Origin: Streptomyces sp. NRRL S-87
GTDB taxonomy: Bacteria > Actinomycetota > Actinomycetes > Streptomycetales > Streptomycetaceae
Length of the DNA stretch: 64,000 nt
Direction: 5' to 3'
NCBI RefSeq assembly: GCF_000719335.1
Contig: NZ_JOGB01000014.1
Location: forward strand, 1-64,000
Part shown: positions 47,943-57,102 of the stretch, one piece after another
Layout: each line of letters begins with the position of its first letter
Numbering within the stretch: the stretch's first letter is position 1
The notes under the pieces: generated by a model
Databases searched by the model: none
Told to the model about the DNA's origin: nothing
Seen by the model: only the letters and a program-made list of their open reading frames with translations
Translations under genes and position numbers: made by a program

Positions 47943-50159
47943 TCAGCGGGCCAGGTGGAGGTACGGGCCGAACTCCGAGGCCAGGCACAGCCGGCCCAGC
48001 TTGCGGTACTCCCGCGCCACCGCCGCGACCAGGTCGGCCATGCCCACCGGCCGGCCCGCGTCGGCGGCGAGGTAGGCCGCCGTCACGGCCGCCGAGCGGA
48101 TGTCGCCGCCGGCCAGCTCGAAGGCCTGCCCGCAGAAGACGAGGTCCAGGTCGTCACCGCGCGGCAGCGCGGACCCCAGGCAGCGGTCCCACAGCGCCGT
48201 GCGCTGCGCGGCGTCCGGCAGCGGGAAGTCGACGACCAGGTCGAGCCGGCGCGTGAACGCCTCGTCGAGGTTGGCGCGCAGGTTGGTGGCGAGGACGGCC
48301 AGACCGTCGAAGGTCTCCATCCGCTGGAGCAGGTACGCGCTCTCCACGTTGGCGTACCGGTCGTGCGCGTCCTTGACCTCCGACCGCTTGCCGAAGACGG
48401 CGTCGGCCTCGTCGAAGAGGAGGACGCCGTTCACGCCGGCCGCCTCCGTGAAGATCCGCTCCAGGTTCTTCTCGGTCTCGCCGACGTACTTGTCCACGAC
48501 CGTGGCGAGGTCCACGGTGTAGAGGTCCAGGCCCAGCGCACCGGCGATCACCTCCGCGGACATGGTCTTGCCGGTCCCCGAGTCACCCGCGAACAGCGCC
48601 ATCACCCCGCGGCCCCGCCCGCCCCCGGGCCGCATCGCCCAGTCGCCGAGCACCCGGTCACGGTGCCGGGCGCGGGCGGCGAGCTCGCGCAGCTGGCCCA
48701 GGACGACCGGGGGCAGGACGAGGTCGTCCCAGCCCACGCCCGGTCCGATCCGGCGGGCCAGGCGCTCCAGACCGGAGGTGTTCTGCGCCCGCGCCCCCTG
48801 CAGCAGGTACGCGTCCGGGGCCGGGGCCAGCTCCGCCCCCGGTCCGTCGCCCCGCGCCAGGTCGGCCTGCTGGCGGGCCGTACGGGCGGCCCGTTCCATC
48901 TGCTCCGGGGTCAGTACGAAGGCCGACACGGCGGGTCCGGCCGGCGCGCCCAGCACCGCCTCCCACAGCGACGCCCGCGCGGCCGCGCCCAGCCGGGCCA
49001 CCTCCACCAGCAGCGGCACCCGGTCCGACCAGGCCGGGTCCCAGCCGGCCTGGCCGGTGAGCAGCACGGGTACGCCGTACCCGGTCGCCGCCCTGGCCGG
49101 ATCCTCACCAGCCGCCCCGTACGGCGTCCCGGACGGTGCCCCGTCCGCCCCGCACAGCCCCGCCAGCGCCCGCAGCAGCTCCGGCTTCTCCGCCAGGGCC
49201 TCCACGGGCCCCGCCACCAGCCCGGCGCCCGTGAGCGCGGCTTCCCGGCCGGCCGCGGCGACCAGCACGTCGGCGCCGGCCTGCCGGGTCAGCCGAGCCG
49301 GGTCGAGGACGAGTGCCCGGTGCCCGGCCCGGGCCAGCGCGTCCACGGCCAGCGCGCGGGCCACGCCGCCCGCGGGCTCCCGCAGGTAGACCAGGCCGGG
49401 GGCGTGCAGCGCGGCGGCGAGGCGGTCCGGCAGGTCGCCGAGCGCGTCGACGGGCAGCAGTCCCGGGCGGCCGGGGGCGAGCAGGTCCGCCAGCGCCGGG
49501 TCGGGGGAGTCGTCGCCGAGGAGGTAGGCCGAGACCCGGTCGGGCACCCGCAACGACCGGCTGAGCAGCGGCCGTTCCGGCTCCTCGACGAGCAGCAGGC
49601 CGCGGGCCGCGAGCGGGCCGGCCGTCGACAGCCGGGCCCGGGCGGCGGCCGAGGCGGCCGGGACCCCGCACAGGGCCAGGGCGAGGCCGACGCTCGGGCG
49701 GCGCCGGGTCACGTCGTCGTTGAGGTAGCCGTAGAGCTGCTCGAACCGCCGGTCGAGGTCGGGCGCGAGCGCGATGAGCAGCAGCTCGGCGTCCAGGCCG
49801 CCCGGGGCGCCCCCGAGCACGTCGCCCCCGCCGCCCGGCCCGCCCTCGCCGCCCGAGCCGCCCGCGTGGGCGGAGCCGCCCGCGCCTGCGGGGCCGCCCG
49901 CCCCCAGCCCGAAGTTCCGTACGAGCAGCCCGAGACGGGAGTCACCGGGGGCCGGCAGGGCGGCCAGGGCGCGCGCGTCCACCTCGTCCGGGCCCATGGG
50001 CGTACCGGGGTCGTCGAGGATGCGCCGTACGGTCTCGTCGGACAGGTACAGGCCCCGGAACGGGTCGTCGGCCTCCGGGTCCCCGGCGCGCCGCGCCGCC
50101 ACGGCCCGCCGCACCCGGGCCTCCACGATCGCCAGGCGCCCCAGCAGGTAGCGGTCCAT
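47943..50159 (-). CDS. AAA+ ATPase of the CIS locus (Pvc15-like)
   Basis: A 738-aa protein. The N-terminal 500 residues are helical with a Gly-rich loop near 105-130. The AAA+ module is at about 490-700: Walker A GDSGTGKT at 525-532, Walker B LLFDEAD with DEAD near 583, and the sensor ATNLRANLDEAFTRRLD with arginine finger. ATPases of this type are conserved in eCIS and are thought to assist assembly or cargo handling. ATG at 50159 shares a base with the DUF4255 stop (TGATG). Confidence 0.95.
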   Translation of the reverse strand: MDRYLLGRLAIVEARVRRAVAARRAGDPEADDPFRGLYLSDETVRRILDDPGTPMGPDEVDARALAALPAPGDSRLGLLVRNFGLGAGGPAGAGGSAHAGGSGGEGGPGGGGDVLGGAPGGLDAELLLIALAPDLDRRFEQLYGYLNDDVTRRRPSVGLALALCGVPAASAAARARLSTAGPLAARGLLLVEEPERPLLSRSLRVPDRVSAYLLGDDSPDPALADLLAPGRPGLLPVDALGDLPDRLAAALHAPGLVYLREPAGGVARALAVDALARAGHRALVLDPARLTRQAGADVLVAAAGREAALTGAGLVAGPVEALAEKPELLRALAGLCGADGAPSGTPYGAAGEDPARAATGYGVPVLLTGQAGWDPAWSDRVPLLVEVARLGAAARASLWEAVLGAPAGPAVSAFVLTPEQMERAARTARQQADLARGDGPGAELAPAPDAYLLQGARAQNTSGLERLARRIGPGVGWDDLVLPPVVLGQLRELAARARHRDRVLGDWAMRPGGGRGRGVMALFAGDSGTGKTMSAEVIAGALGLDLYTVDLATVVDKYVGETEKNLERIFTEAAGVNGVLLFDEADAVFGKRSEVKDAHDRYANVESAYLLQRMETFDGLAVLATNLRANLDEAFTRRLDLVVDFPLPDAAQRTALWDRCLGSALPRGDDLDLVFCGQAFELAGGDIRSAAVTAAYLAADAGRPVGMADLVAAVAREYRKLGRLCLASEFGPYLHLAR

Positions 50160-50908
50160 CAGCCGCGCCGCCGGGTCCGCGGCCCCCGCGCCCGCGGTAC
50201 GCCCACCCCGCCGCCCGAACCGGGGCCGTCGGGTCCCGCGCCCGGGCCCGCGCCCGCACCGGGCCCCTCCTCGGCGCCCCCACCCGGCCCCGTGCTCCCG
50301 TCCCCGTCCCCGCCCGCGGCCCGGGGTCCCGCCGCCACGTCCGACAGGTCCACCACGAGCCCGTCCTCGACCGGCGGCCCGGCGTCCCACACCGGCGCCG
50401 TCGCCACGGGCGCGCTGACCACCACGTCCAGCGAGGGCTTCAGCTCGCCGCCCAGCGCGGACCACACGTCCGCGAACGCCCGGTCCTCCGGCGGCGGCAG
50501 CGCGATCGACACCGGCACCGGCAGTCCCGTGCCGGCCAGTTCGGGTCCCAGCCCCGCCGCCGGCAGCGCGTCGTGCCGCAGGAAGCAGGCCAGCAGCGCG
50601 GACAGCAGCCGGTGTTCGTCCTCCGGCCGCTGCGTCCACGCGCTGATCAGGTACGACAGCTTGAAGTAGCGGGGCGGCAGGGTGCGGGCGGTGACCCGGC
50701 CCTGCTCGTCGTAGAGGTTGCGGCGCCCGCGCGACCGGCGCCGCATGTCCTCGCGGATGTCGTACAGGTACAGGTTCACGGTCGGGGTGTTGCGGCGGGC
50801 CGCCCAGTCGCGGGTGGGCGCCTCGAAGACCACGTCGACGTCCGCGCCCTCCCCCACCGCCTCGGCCCGCACCAGCGCCCGCAGCGCCTCGTCCACCTCG
50901 TGGATCAC
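50159..50908 (-). CDS. DUF4255 tail-terminator/cap protein (Pvc16-like)
   Basis: A 249-aa protein. The first 185 residues are the Pvc16 N-terminal fold (MIHEVDEALRALVRAE, NTPTVNLYLYDIRED, FKLSYLISAWTQRPEDEHRL). The remaining 60 are a Gly/Pro-rich disordered tail. It caps the distal end of sheath and tube. GTG at 50908, 31 nt after the PD40/DUF11 gene stop, so all three upstream CIS genes look co-transcribed. Confidence 0.95.
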   Translation of the reverse strand: MIHEVDEALRALVRAEAVGEGADVDVVFEAPTRDWAARRNTPTVNLYLYDIREDMRRRSRGRRNLYDEQGRVTARTLPPRYFKLSYLISAWTQRPEDEHRLLSALLACFLRHDALPAAGLGPELAGTGLPVPVSIALPPPEDRAFADVWSALGGELKPSLDVVVSAPVATAPVWDAGPPVEDGLVVDLSDVAAGPRAAGGDGDGSTGPGGGAEEGPGAGAGPGAGPDGPGSGGGVGVPRARGPRTRRRG

Positions 50909-50939
50909 ACCGCACCCCCGCCGCCGGGCCCGCCGGCCG

Positions 50940-53900
50940 TCACCGTCGCCACTGGAAGTCCCCCGGCTGCAGTACGCCGGGCACCACCAGGTAGTCCGCC
51001 GTCACCGGCCGGAACAGGGCCCGCGCGGGCGCCCGTACGCCGGCCTGGACGGCACTCAGCCGCCGCTCGCCCAGCGCGTCCTGGACGAGCACCAGCATCG
51101 GCGCGGAGAACGTGCCGTCCACCCGCACCACCACCGGTGCCGACGCCACCGTCACGCCCTTGCTCCACCGCAGCCGCAGCTCCACGCCCGGCGGGAACTG
51201 CTCCCCCGAGGCCTGGGCCACCGCGCCGGGCGGTCCGACCGGCGGGACGAGCCGCAGCAGCGGTTCGCGGACCGTCAGGGGGGCGCGGGCGCTGTTGTTG
51301 CCGGGCCGCGCGTCGCCGCCCGTGGTGGTCACGGTCGCCGTGACCGCCCCGGTCAGGGCGTGTTCGGCGGCCAGGACGAGGCGTACGGTCGCCCGCTTCA
51401 TGAAGCCCAGGTCCGCGACCGGGCAGCCGGCGGGCGTCAGGCACTCCGGGCGCGAGGCGCTGAGCACGGGCACCCCGCTCGGCACGGCCACCACCAGCCG
51501 CAGCCCGGTGGCCGGGCGCGGGCCCTCGTTGCGGACGACGACCTCGGCGTCGAACCGGCCGCCCGTGTACGCGGTGCGCGGGGCCGCCTTCAGGGCGACC
51601 GCCGGGTCGGGGCGTCCGGGCCGGGGCCGGCCGGGCGGGTCGGTGCCCGGGTCGGTCACCCGGCGGACGCCGAACGGCGTGCTCGCGCTGTTGTTGGCCG
51701 GGTTCGAGTCGGGCCCGGGCGTGGTGACCGTACCGGCCACGGCGCCGTCGAGGGCCACGTCGGCGGTGACGGTCCGGGTCACGGTGACGGTGGCGCCGGG
51801 GGCGAGGTCGCCGAGCGCGCAGCCGGTGGGGGCCGGGCACGGCGGGCTCGCGGTGACCACCCGTACCCCGGTCGGGAGCAGGGTCGTCAGGTGGACGTCC
51901 CGGGCGGGGGCGTCGCCCGCGTTGCGGACCGTGTACGTGACGGTCGCCAGGTGCCCGGTGGCGATCACGGGCGGGCTGGCGGTGACGCTCACGGTCGGGT
52001 CGGGCAGCCGCGGGTCGACGACGGTGAGGTCGACGGAGGCCTCGTCGTTCTCGCTGTCGTCGTCCGGGGTGCCGGTGCTGACGGTGCCGTCGATGCTGCC
52101 CGAGAAGGCGGCCGCGGCCGTGTAGGCGGCGGTGACGGTGCGGACGGCGCCGGGCGCGAGCGTGCCGAGGGCGCAGCCGGTGGGCGGGCACGCCGTCCCG
52201 GACACGAGGGTGAGGCCGGGCGGGACGGTCAGCCTCAGGCGGACGTCCTGGGCGCCTGCGGTGCCGAGGTTGCGGACCGTGAACACGACCGTCGACGGCT
52301 CGCCCACGTCGACGACGGGCGGGGTGGCGGTGGCGCTGAGGGCGAGGTCGGCGACGACGACGTCCACCGACAGGGTCGCGGTGTTGTCGCCGGGTCGGGG
52401 GTCGGGCAGGCCGGACTCCGCGGCCGCGGTGACGGTCTGCGCGCCCTTCGCCACGGCCTTGGCCTTCAGTTCGACGCGGGTCCTGGTGCCGCTCGGCAGC
52501 GTGCCGAGGTCGCAGACCAGGTCGGGCCCGCAGGTGCCGCGGCCGGGCGGGGGCACGGGCGGGCCGGCCGCCTCCAGCCCGGCCGGCAGCGTGAAGCGGG
52601 CGCGGGCGCGGGGGGCGGGCGCGTTGCCGCGGTTCCACACCTCCAGGACGAGGGTCGCGGTCCCGCCCAGCAGCAGCGGGTCGTCGGGGGTGGTGAGGGA
52701 CGCGCGCAGGTCGGAGCCGGGCTCCCAGGTGGGCTGGGACTGGCCGTTGTAGAGCTTGCCGGCCAGGATCCGGGCGCTGGCGGGGGCGGCCGGGTCGAGG
52801 GTCATCAGGCGCCGGGTGCGCGGGTTCGCGTCGCTGTCGTGGCCGGTGACGAGGACGTCCACGGCGAGGCGCCGGCCGTCCGGGGTCCAGGCGGGGTTGT
52901 CGGGTTCGTCGTACGACCAGCCCGTCCCGTCCTCGCCGGGCAGCTCGGAGGGCGCGAGCGGGCAGTCGTCGGTGCGCCGCGGGAGCAGGCCGGTGCAGCC
53001 GGTGCCGTCGGCCTTCATGCGCAGGACCGCGCGGGGGCCGTCGTATCCGGAGCTCAGCGCGACCGGGGGCGCGCCGGCCGCCCGCGGTCGGGCGGCCGGG
53101 GCGGCCGCCCCGAGACCGGGACCGCTGAGCGTGGCCTGGCGGACGAACGCGATGGTGCCGTCGCCCCAGTTCCAGGCCGGCCGTACGTCCACGACGAGGC
53201 AGCCCGGGCTGCCGCACTGCCGGGCCGTGACGTCGTACTGGCGCGGGATGTGCTCCTCGCTGGGCATGAAGGCCTCGGCGTTCCAGATGTGGCGGTCGCG
53301 CTGGTCCCCGGGGTCCCCCGTCAGCAGCGGGGCGGGGGTGGGGGCGGCCCGGTCGGCGGCCGGGGCGACGACGCCGGTGCGCGGGGCCGCAGGACTCGGC
53401 CCCGGCGGCGCGGCACCCGCGCGCCCGTCCCCGGAGGACGGGGCGTCGGACGCAGAGGAGCCGGCGGCCGGGGAACCGGAGGACGCGGGACCCGGAGCCC
53501 CCGACCCGGGCGGCACGGCCCCGGGCGACCGGGCCCCCGCCGGCGGGGTCGCGGCCGGGGGCGTCACGGCCGGCGGGGTCACGGCCGGCGGGGTCGCGGC
53601 CGGCACACGCGGTCCGGCCCGCAGCCCCGGCTCGTCGACCAGCCTGCAGCTGCTCCAGCGCGAGAAGACCAACCGCGTGCCGTCGGGGGACCAGGCCGGG
53701 TCCCGGTCGTCGGAGTCGCACGCGTACCCGGGCGCGGGGAACCGCCACGGCACGTCGTACAGGAACTCGGCGTGCGCCGCCCCGCCGGAGACGTCGACGA
53801 CGGTGATCCGCGCGTACGACTGGCCCTCGTCGCCCCAGCGGGCGAAGGCCAGCTTCGTGCCGTCCGGCGACCAGGCGGGCCGGGACTGGCGCTCGTTCGG

Positions 53901-55421
53901 CAGCTCCCTCCCCGGGTTCTCGTACGTGAGCCGGACGGCCGCCGCCAGGTCCTTGGGGCCGCCCACCAGGATGCGCTGCTCGTCCGGGGCCTCCGACGGC
54001 GTCGAGGCGCTCGCCACGAACGCCAGGGCCGTGCCGTCCGGGGAGTAGGCCGGGTCGGCGAGGTCGTACTCGCGCCCTTGCAGGGCGCGGAGCTGCAGGC
54101 GGTCGGCGGGCAACACGGGACGGGAGTTCTCGATGTTCGTGGACTCGGGGTCCGTCCCGCCGAGCAGCAGCACCGGCGCCCCGTCCCCGCCGGCCGCGGG
54201 CCCGTACCAGGTCACGGACTCCGTCTCGTAGTCGACAACGGCGTCCGGGTCGAAGACGGGCGTGCCGGCACAGGTCCCGCAGGCGGGGCCGGTGGCGTCG
54301 ACCAGGTACGGCTCGCCGGAGAGGAAGGCGATCGTCTTCGCGTCGGGCGACCAGGCCACGCCCGCCCGCGCCTGCGTGTACGTGTCGCCGACGGCGAGCA
54401 CCTCGGGGGCGGCGTCACCGGGACGGGCCGACACGGCGGCCAGCACCATGTGGCGCCGCTCGGCGGCGGCCCGTACCCCCGCCCCGTCGGCCGGGCGCCC
54501 GCGGGTCACACAGGCGGTCCCGCACCCGGGGTCGTCGTCGATCCAGCGCCAACTCACGTACGCGATGCGGTCCTGGGAGCCGGCGGCGGCCGGCTCCCAG
54601 GCCGGCTTGGCCACCCCCTCCTCGTCGCCGGTGACGCGCACCTGGGCGCCGCCGGCCGCGACGGTGGTCCGGTACGCGACCCCGTCGCGGGTGAACACGA
54701 ACTCGCTGCCGTCCGGCGACCAGTCGAACCAGTCGGCGTCCGGTACGGCCTCGCGCAGCCCGGCACCGCTGCCGTCGGCCTTCACCACCCATACGGACGG
54801 GCGCGCGTCCTGCTCGGTCAGGCCGCGTTCGGCGTCGCAACGACCGGCGGAGGAGCGGGTGCCGTCGCCCTCGTCGCCCGCCCAGCCGACGAACGCGATC
54901 CACTGGCGGTCCGGAGAGAGCACCGGGTGGGCGAGGCGCCACCCGGGCTCCGAGCCGACCGCGGGCTTGCGCAGCACCTGGTGGACCGCCCCGTCGGCCG
55001 TGCGCCGGTAGACGCCCTCGGCGTCACCGTCGCGGTCGCTGACCCAGACCACGTCGTCGCCGCGGGCGGAGGCCTCGCAGTCGTTCCCGGCCAGCCCGAC
55101 GGGCAGCGCGGGCGCGAGGCTGCCGCGCGGGCCGACGGTGACGAGGCTGCGGTGCCACCCGTCGCCGACGTACGCGATCCGCCCGGGGTCGGGCGGCGGA
55201 TCGGCGGCCGCGGCCGGGGCCGGCGCGGCGGCCGGGCCGCCGGCACCGGGCGCGGCGGCGGGCACGGCCCCCACCAGCGCGAGGGCGAGCGCCAGCACGA
55301 GCCCGCACCGCCCGAAGCGGGCGCCGGAGCGCGCGGGCCTGCCGGGGCGCGGGAGCACGGCCGGAGCGGGCCGGTGTGCGCCGCCGACCGGTCGGCCGTC
55401 TCCTCGTACACGTCGTCGCAC
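50940..55421 (-). CDS. Secreted PD40 (TolB-like) plus DUF11-repeat protein at the CIS locus
   Basis: A 1493-aa protein. A signal peptide (LVLALALALVGAVPAAA) lies near residues 35-60. Residues 75-800 are beta-propeller PD40 repeats with recurrent WSPDG motifs, broken by a Pro/Ala-rich linker near 590-660. Residues 830-1400 contain four DUF11-type Ig-like repeats (LTVPPGLTLVSGTACP, LPTGVRVVTASPPC). The final part is another Ig-like domain. GTG at 55421 is chosen because GAGGAGG lies 6 nt upstream; the frame runs to 55469. It is first in the run that includes the DUF4255 and AAA+ genes, but an extracellular protein is odd beside a cytoplasmic CIS. Confidence 0.9.
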   Translation of the reverse strand: MRRRVRGDGRPVGGAHRPAPAVLPRPGRPARSGARFGRCGLVLALALALVGAVPAAAPGAGGPAAAPAPAAAADPPPDPGRIAYVGDGWHRSLVTVGPRGSLAPALPVGLAGNDCEASARGDDVVWVSDRDGDAEGVYRRTADGAVHQVLRKPAVGSEPGWRLAHPVLSPDRQWIAFVGWAGDEGDGTRSSAGRCDAERGLTEQDARPSVWVVKADGSGAGLREAVPDADWFDWSPDGSEFVFTRDGVAYRTTVAAGGAQVRVTGDEEGVAKPAWEPAAAGSQDRIAYVSWRWIDDDPGCGTACVTRGRPADGAGVRAAAERRHMVLAAVSARPGDAAPEVLAVGDTYTQARAGVAWSPDAKTIAFLSGEPYLVDATGPACGTCAGTPVFDPDAVVDYETESVTWYGPAAGGDGAPVLLLGGTDPESTNIENSRPVLPADRLQLRALQGREYDLADPAYSPDGTALAFVASASTPSEAPDEQRILVGGPKDLAAAVRLTYENPGRELPNERQSRPAWSPDGTKLAFARWGDEGQSYARITVVDVSGGAAHAEFLYDVPWRFPAPGYACDSDDRDPAWSPDGTRLVFSRWSSCRLVDEPGLRAGPRVPAATPPAVTPPAVTPPAATPPAGARSPGAVPPGSGAPGPASSGSPAAGSSASDAPSSGDGRAGAAPPGPSPAAPRTGVVAPAADRAAPTPAPLLTGDPGDQRDRHIWNAEAFMPSEEHIPRQYDVTARQCGSPGCLVVDVRPAWNWGDGTIAFVRQATLSGPGLGAAAPAARPRAAGAPPVALSSGYDGPRAVLRMKADGTGCTGLLPRRTDDCPLAPSELPGEDGTGWSYDEPDNPAWTPDGRRLAVDVLVTGHDSDANPRTRRLMTLDPAAPASARILAGKLYNGQSQPTWEPGSDLRASLTTPDDPLLLGGTATLVLEVWNRGNAPAPRARARFTLPAGLEAAGPPVPPPGRGTCGPDLVCDLGTLPSGTRTRVELKAKAVAKGAQTVTAAAESGLPDPRPGDNTATLSVDVVVADLALSATATPPVVDVGEPSTVVFTVRNLGTAGAQDVRLRLTVPPGLTLVSGTACPPTGCALGTLAPGAVRTVTAAYTAAAAFSGSIDGTVSTGTPDDDSENDEASVDLTVVDPRLPDPTVSVTASPPVIATGHLATVTYTVRNAGDAPARDVHLTTLLPTGVRVVTASPPCPAPTGCALGDLAPGATVTVTRTVTADVALDGAVAGTVTTPGPDSNPANNSASTPFGVRRVTDPGTDPPGRPRPGRPDPAVALKAAPRTAYTGGRFDAEVVVRNEGPRPATGLRLVVAVPSGVPVLSASRPECLTPAGCPVADLGFMKRATVRLVLAAEHALTGAVTATVTTTGGDARPGNNSARAPLTVREPLLRLVPPVGPPGAVAQASGEQFPPGVELRLRWSKGVTVASAPVVVRVDGTFSAPMLVLVQDALGERRLSAVQAGVRAPARALFRPVTADYLVVPGVLQPGDFQWRR

Positions 55422-55816
55422 GCAGACCTCCTCACCCGAAACCCTGTCCCGCTGCCCGCCCCCCATCACCCGGGATCCGGGCAGCGGTTCGGGCAGCCCG
55501 AGCAGCCCGAAGAGGCAACCCCGATCCCCGCCCCGACACGTCCCGCCCCGACCGCCCCATCACCGCACGAAGCCCCGCCAGGCCGCCCCGTGGTGTGTGG
55601 GGGAGGCGCTTGACAGGGGTGGCAGGCTGGCTCGGAGGCAGGCCCGGGCCAGGGGTGGCCGCAGGCCAGGGCGAAGCCCCTTGCCCCTGGGGTGGGCCTG
55701 CCGCTGGGGGTACCTCCCAGCGGTAGCTGGGCACCCGGAAGCGGCACCAAGCCCACCCGCCCAAGCCCCGAGGCGAGCCGCCCGAAGCGACCCCACCCCA
55801 CCCCACCCGATGCGGG
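55422..55816. other. Intergenic region upstream of the CIS-linked secreted protein
   Basis: A 395-nt gap that should hold the promoter of the 50940-55421 gene. A perfect hairpin, CCGCTGGG (55701-55708) with CCCAGCGG (55716-55723), and further GC-rich inverted repeats around 55645-55700 lie near the amidohydrolase stop and probably terminate that gene. Confidence 0.55.
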
Positions 55817-56908
55817 TCAGCCCCTCACGACACCGTCCAGGACGATCCGGCGCGGCCGGCCCAGCTCCCCGACGTCCGTGCGCGGGTCCGCCCCGTACAC
55901 GACGAGGTCGGCGGGCGCCCCCTCCTCCAGCCCCGGCCGCCCCAGCCACCGGCGCGCGCCCCAGGCCGTCGCGGACAGCGCCTCGACGGCCGGGATGCCG
56001 GCCTTGACCAGCTCCGCGACCTCGGCAGCGACGAGCCCGTGCGGCAGTGAGCCGCCCGCGTCCGTGCCGACGTACACCGGGACGCCCGCGTCGTACGCGG
56101 CCCGTACGGTGTCGTAGCGCCGGTCGTGCAGCCGCCGCATGTGGTCGGCCCAGCGCGGGAACTTGGCCTCGCCGCCGGCGGCGAGCTTCGGGAAGGTGGC
56201 GATGTTGACGAGCGTCGGCACGATCGCCACCCCGCGCTCCGCGAAGAGCGGGATGGTCTCCTCGGTGAGGCCGGTCGCGTGCTCGATGCAGTCGATGCCG
56301 GCCTCCACGAGGTCGCGCAGCGAGTCCTCGGCGAAGCAGTGCGCGGTGACGCGCGCGCCGAGCCGGTGCGCCTCGGCGATGGCGGCCTCGACCTCTGCGC
56401 GCGGCCAGCAGGCGGTGAGGTCGCCGGCGTCGCGGTCGATCCAGTCGCCGACGAGCTTGACCCAGCCGTCGCCCCGTCCGGCCTCGCGGGCGACGTACGC
56501 CACGAGGTCGGCCGGCTCGATCTCGTGCGCGTAGTTGCGGATGTAGCGGCGGGTCCGGGCGATGTGCCGACCCGCTCGGATGATCTTGGGGAGGTCCTCG
56601 CGGTCGTCGATCCAGCGGGTGTCGGAGGGGGATCCGGCGTCCCGGATCAGCAGGGTGCCGGCCTCGCGGTCGGTGAGGGCCTGCCGCTCGCTGGTGGCGG
56701 CGTCGACCGGGCCGTGGGCGTCGAGGCCCACGTGGCAGTGGGCGTCGACCAGGCCCGGCAGCACCCAGCCCTCGACGGTGGTCACGTCCCGGCCGGCGCG
56801 CGGGCGCTCGTACGAGATGCGGCCCCCGACGACCCACAGTTCGTCGCGGACCTCGTCGGGCCCGACCAGCACCCGCCCCTTCACGTGCAGTACGGCGTCA
56901 TCGCTCAT
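55817..56908 (-). CDS. Amidohydrolase-family protein
   Basis: A 363-aa metal-dependent hydrolase. DAHCHVG near residue 60 supplies the HxH metal ligands. H in TAHCFAED near 205, the EHATGLT strand near 230 and the terminal VGTDAGG (Asp ligand) near 300 complete the imidazolonepropionase/prolidase-like site. The C-terminal ADLVVYGADPRTDV strand closes the small beta domain. ATG at 56908. Substrate unknown; possibly a cyclic amide or dipeptide. Confidence 0.93.
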   Translation of the reverse strand: MSDDAVLHVKGRVLVGPDEVRDELWVVGGRISYERPRAGRDVTTVEGWVLPGLVDAHCHVGLDAHGPVDAATSERQALTDREAGTLLIRDAGSPSDTRWIDDREDLPKIIRAGRHIARTRRYIRNYAHEIEPADLVAYVAREAGRGDGWVKLVGDWIDRDAGDLTACWPRAEVEAAIAEAHRLGARVTAHCFAEDSLRDLVEAGIDCIEHATGLTEETIPLFAERGVAIVPTLVNIATFPKLAAGGEAKFPRWADHMRRLHDRRYDTVRAAYDAGVPVYVGTDAGGSLPHGLVAAEVAELVKAGIPAVEALSATAWGARRWLGRPGLEEGAPADLVVYGADPRTDVGELGRPRRIVLDGVVRG

Positions 56909-56944
56909 GGGTCGCACTGTACGCAGCCGCGCCAAGCGGCCGTA

Positions 56945-57090
56945 CGGCGTACGCCCACCCCACACCCACCACCCACCCCACACCCACCAACCACCAACCC
57001 ACGCCCCCCACCCCACCCACCGACGCCAGCCCACCCCAACCGCAGCCCACCCAACCGCAACCACCCCACCCCAGCCCACCTCACCCCACC
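56945..57090. repeat. C/A-rich low-complexity tract
   Basis: Irregular repeats of accacccaccccac-type sequence fill the gap between the aminotransferase stop and the amidohydrolase start, with almost no G on the plus strand. No gene. On the minus strand this is a G-rich transcript leader that could form quadruplexes. Confidence 0.85.
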
Positions 57091-57102
57091 CCCCCCGACA
57101 AC

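Noticed and set aside
50718..55613. A 1631-aa plus-strand open frame
   Set aside because: Antisense shadow of the PD40/DUF11 gene; Arg/Gly/Ala-rich with no domain, while the minus frame has clear repeats and a signal peptide.
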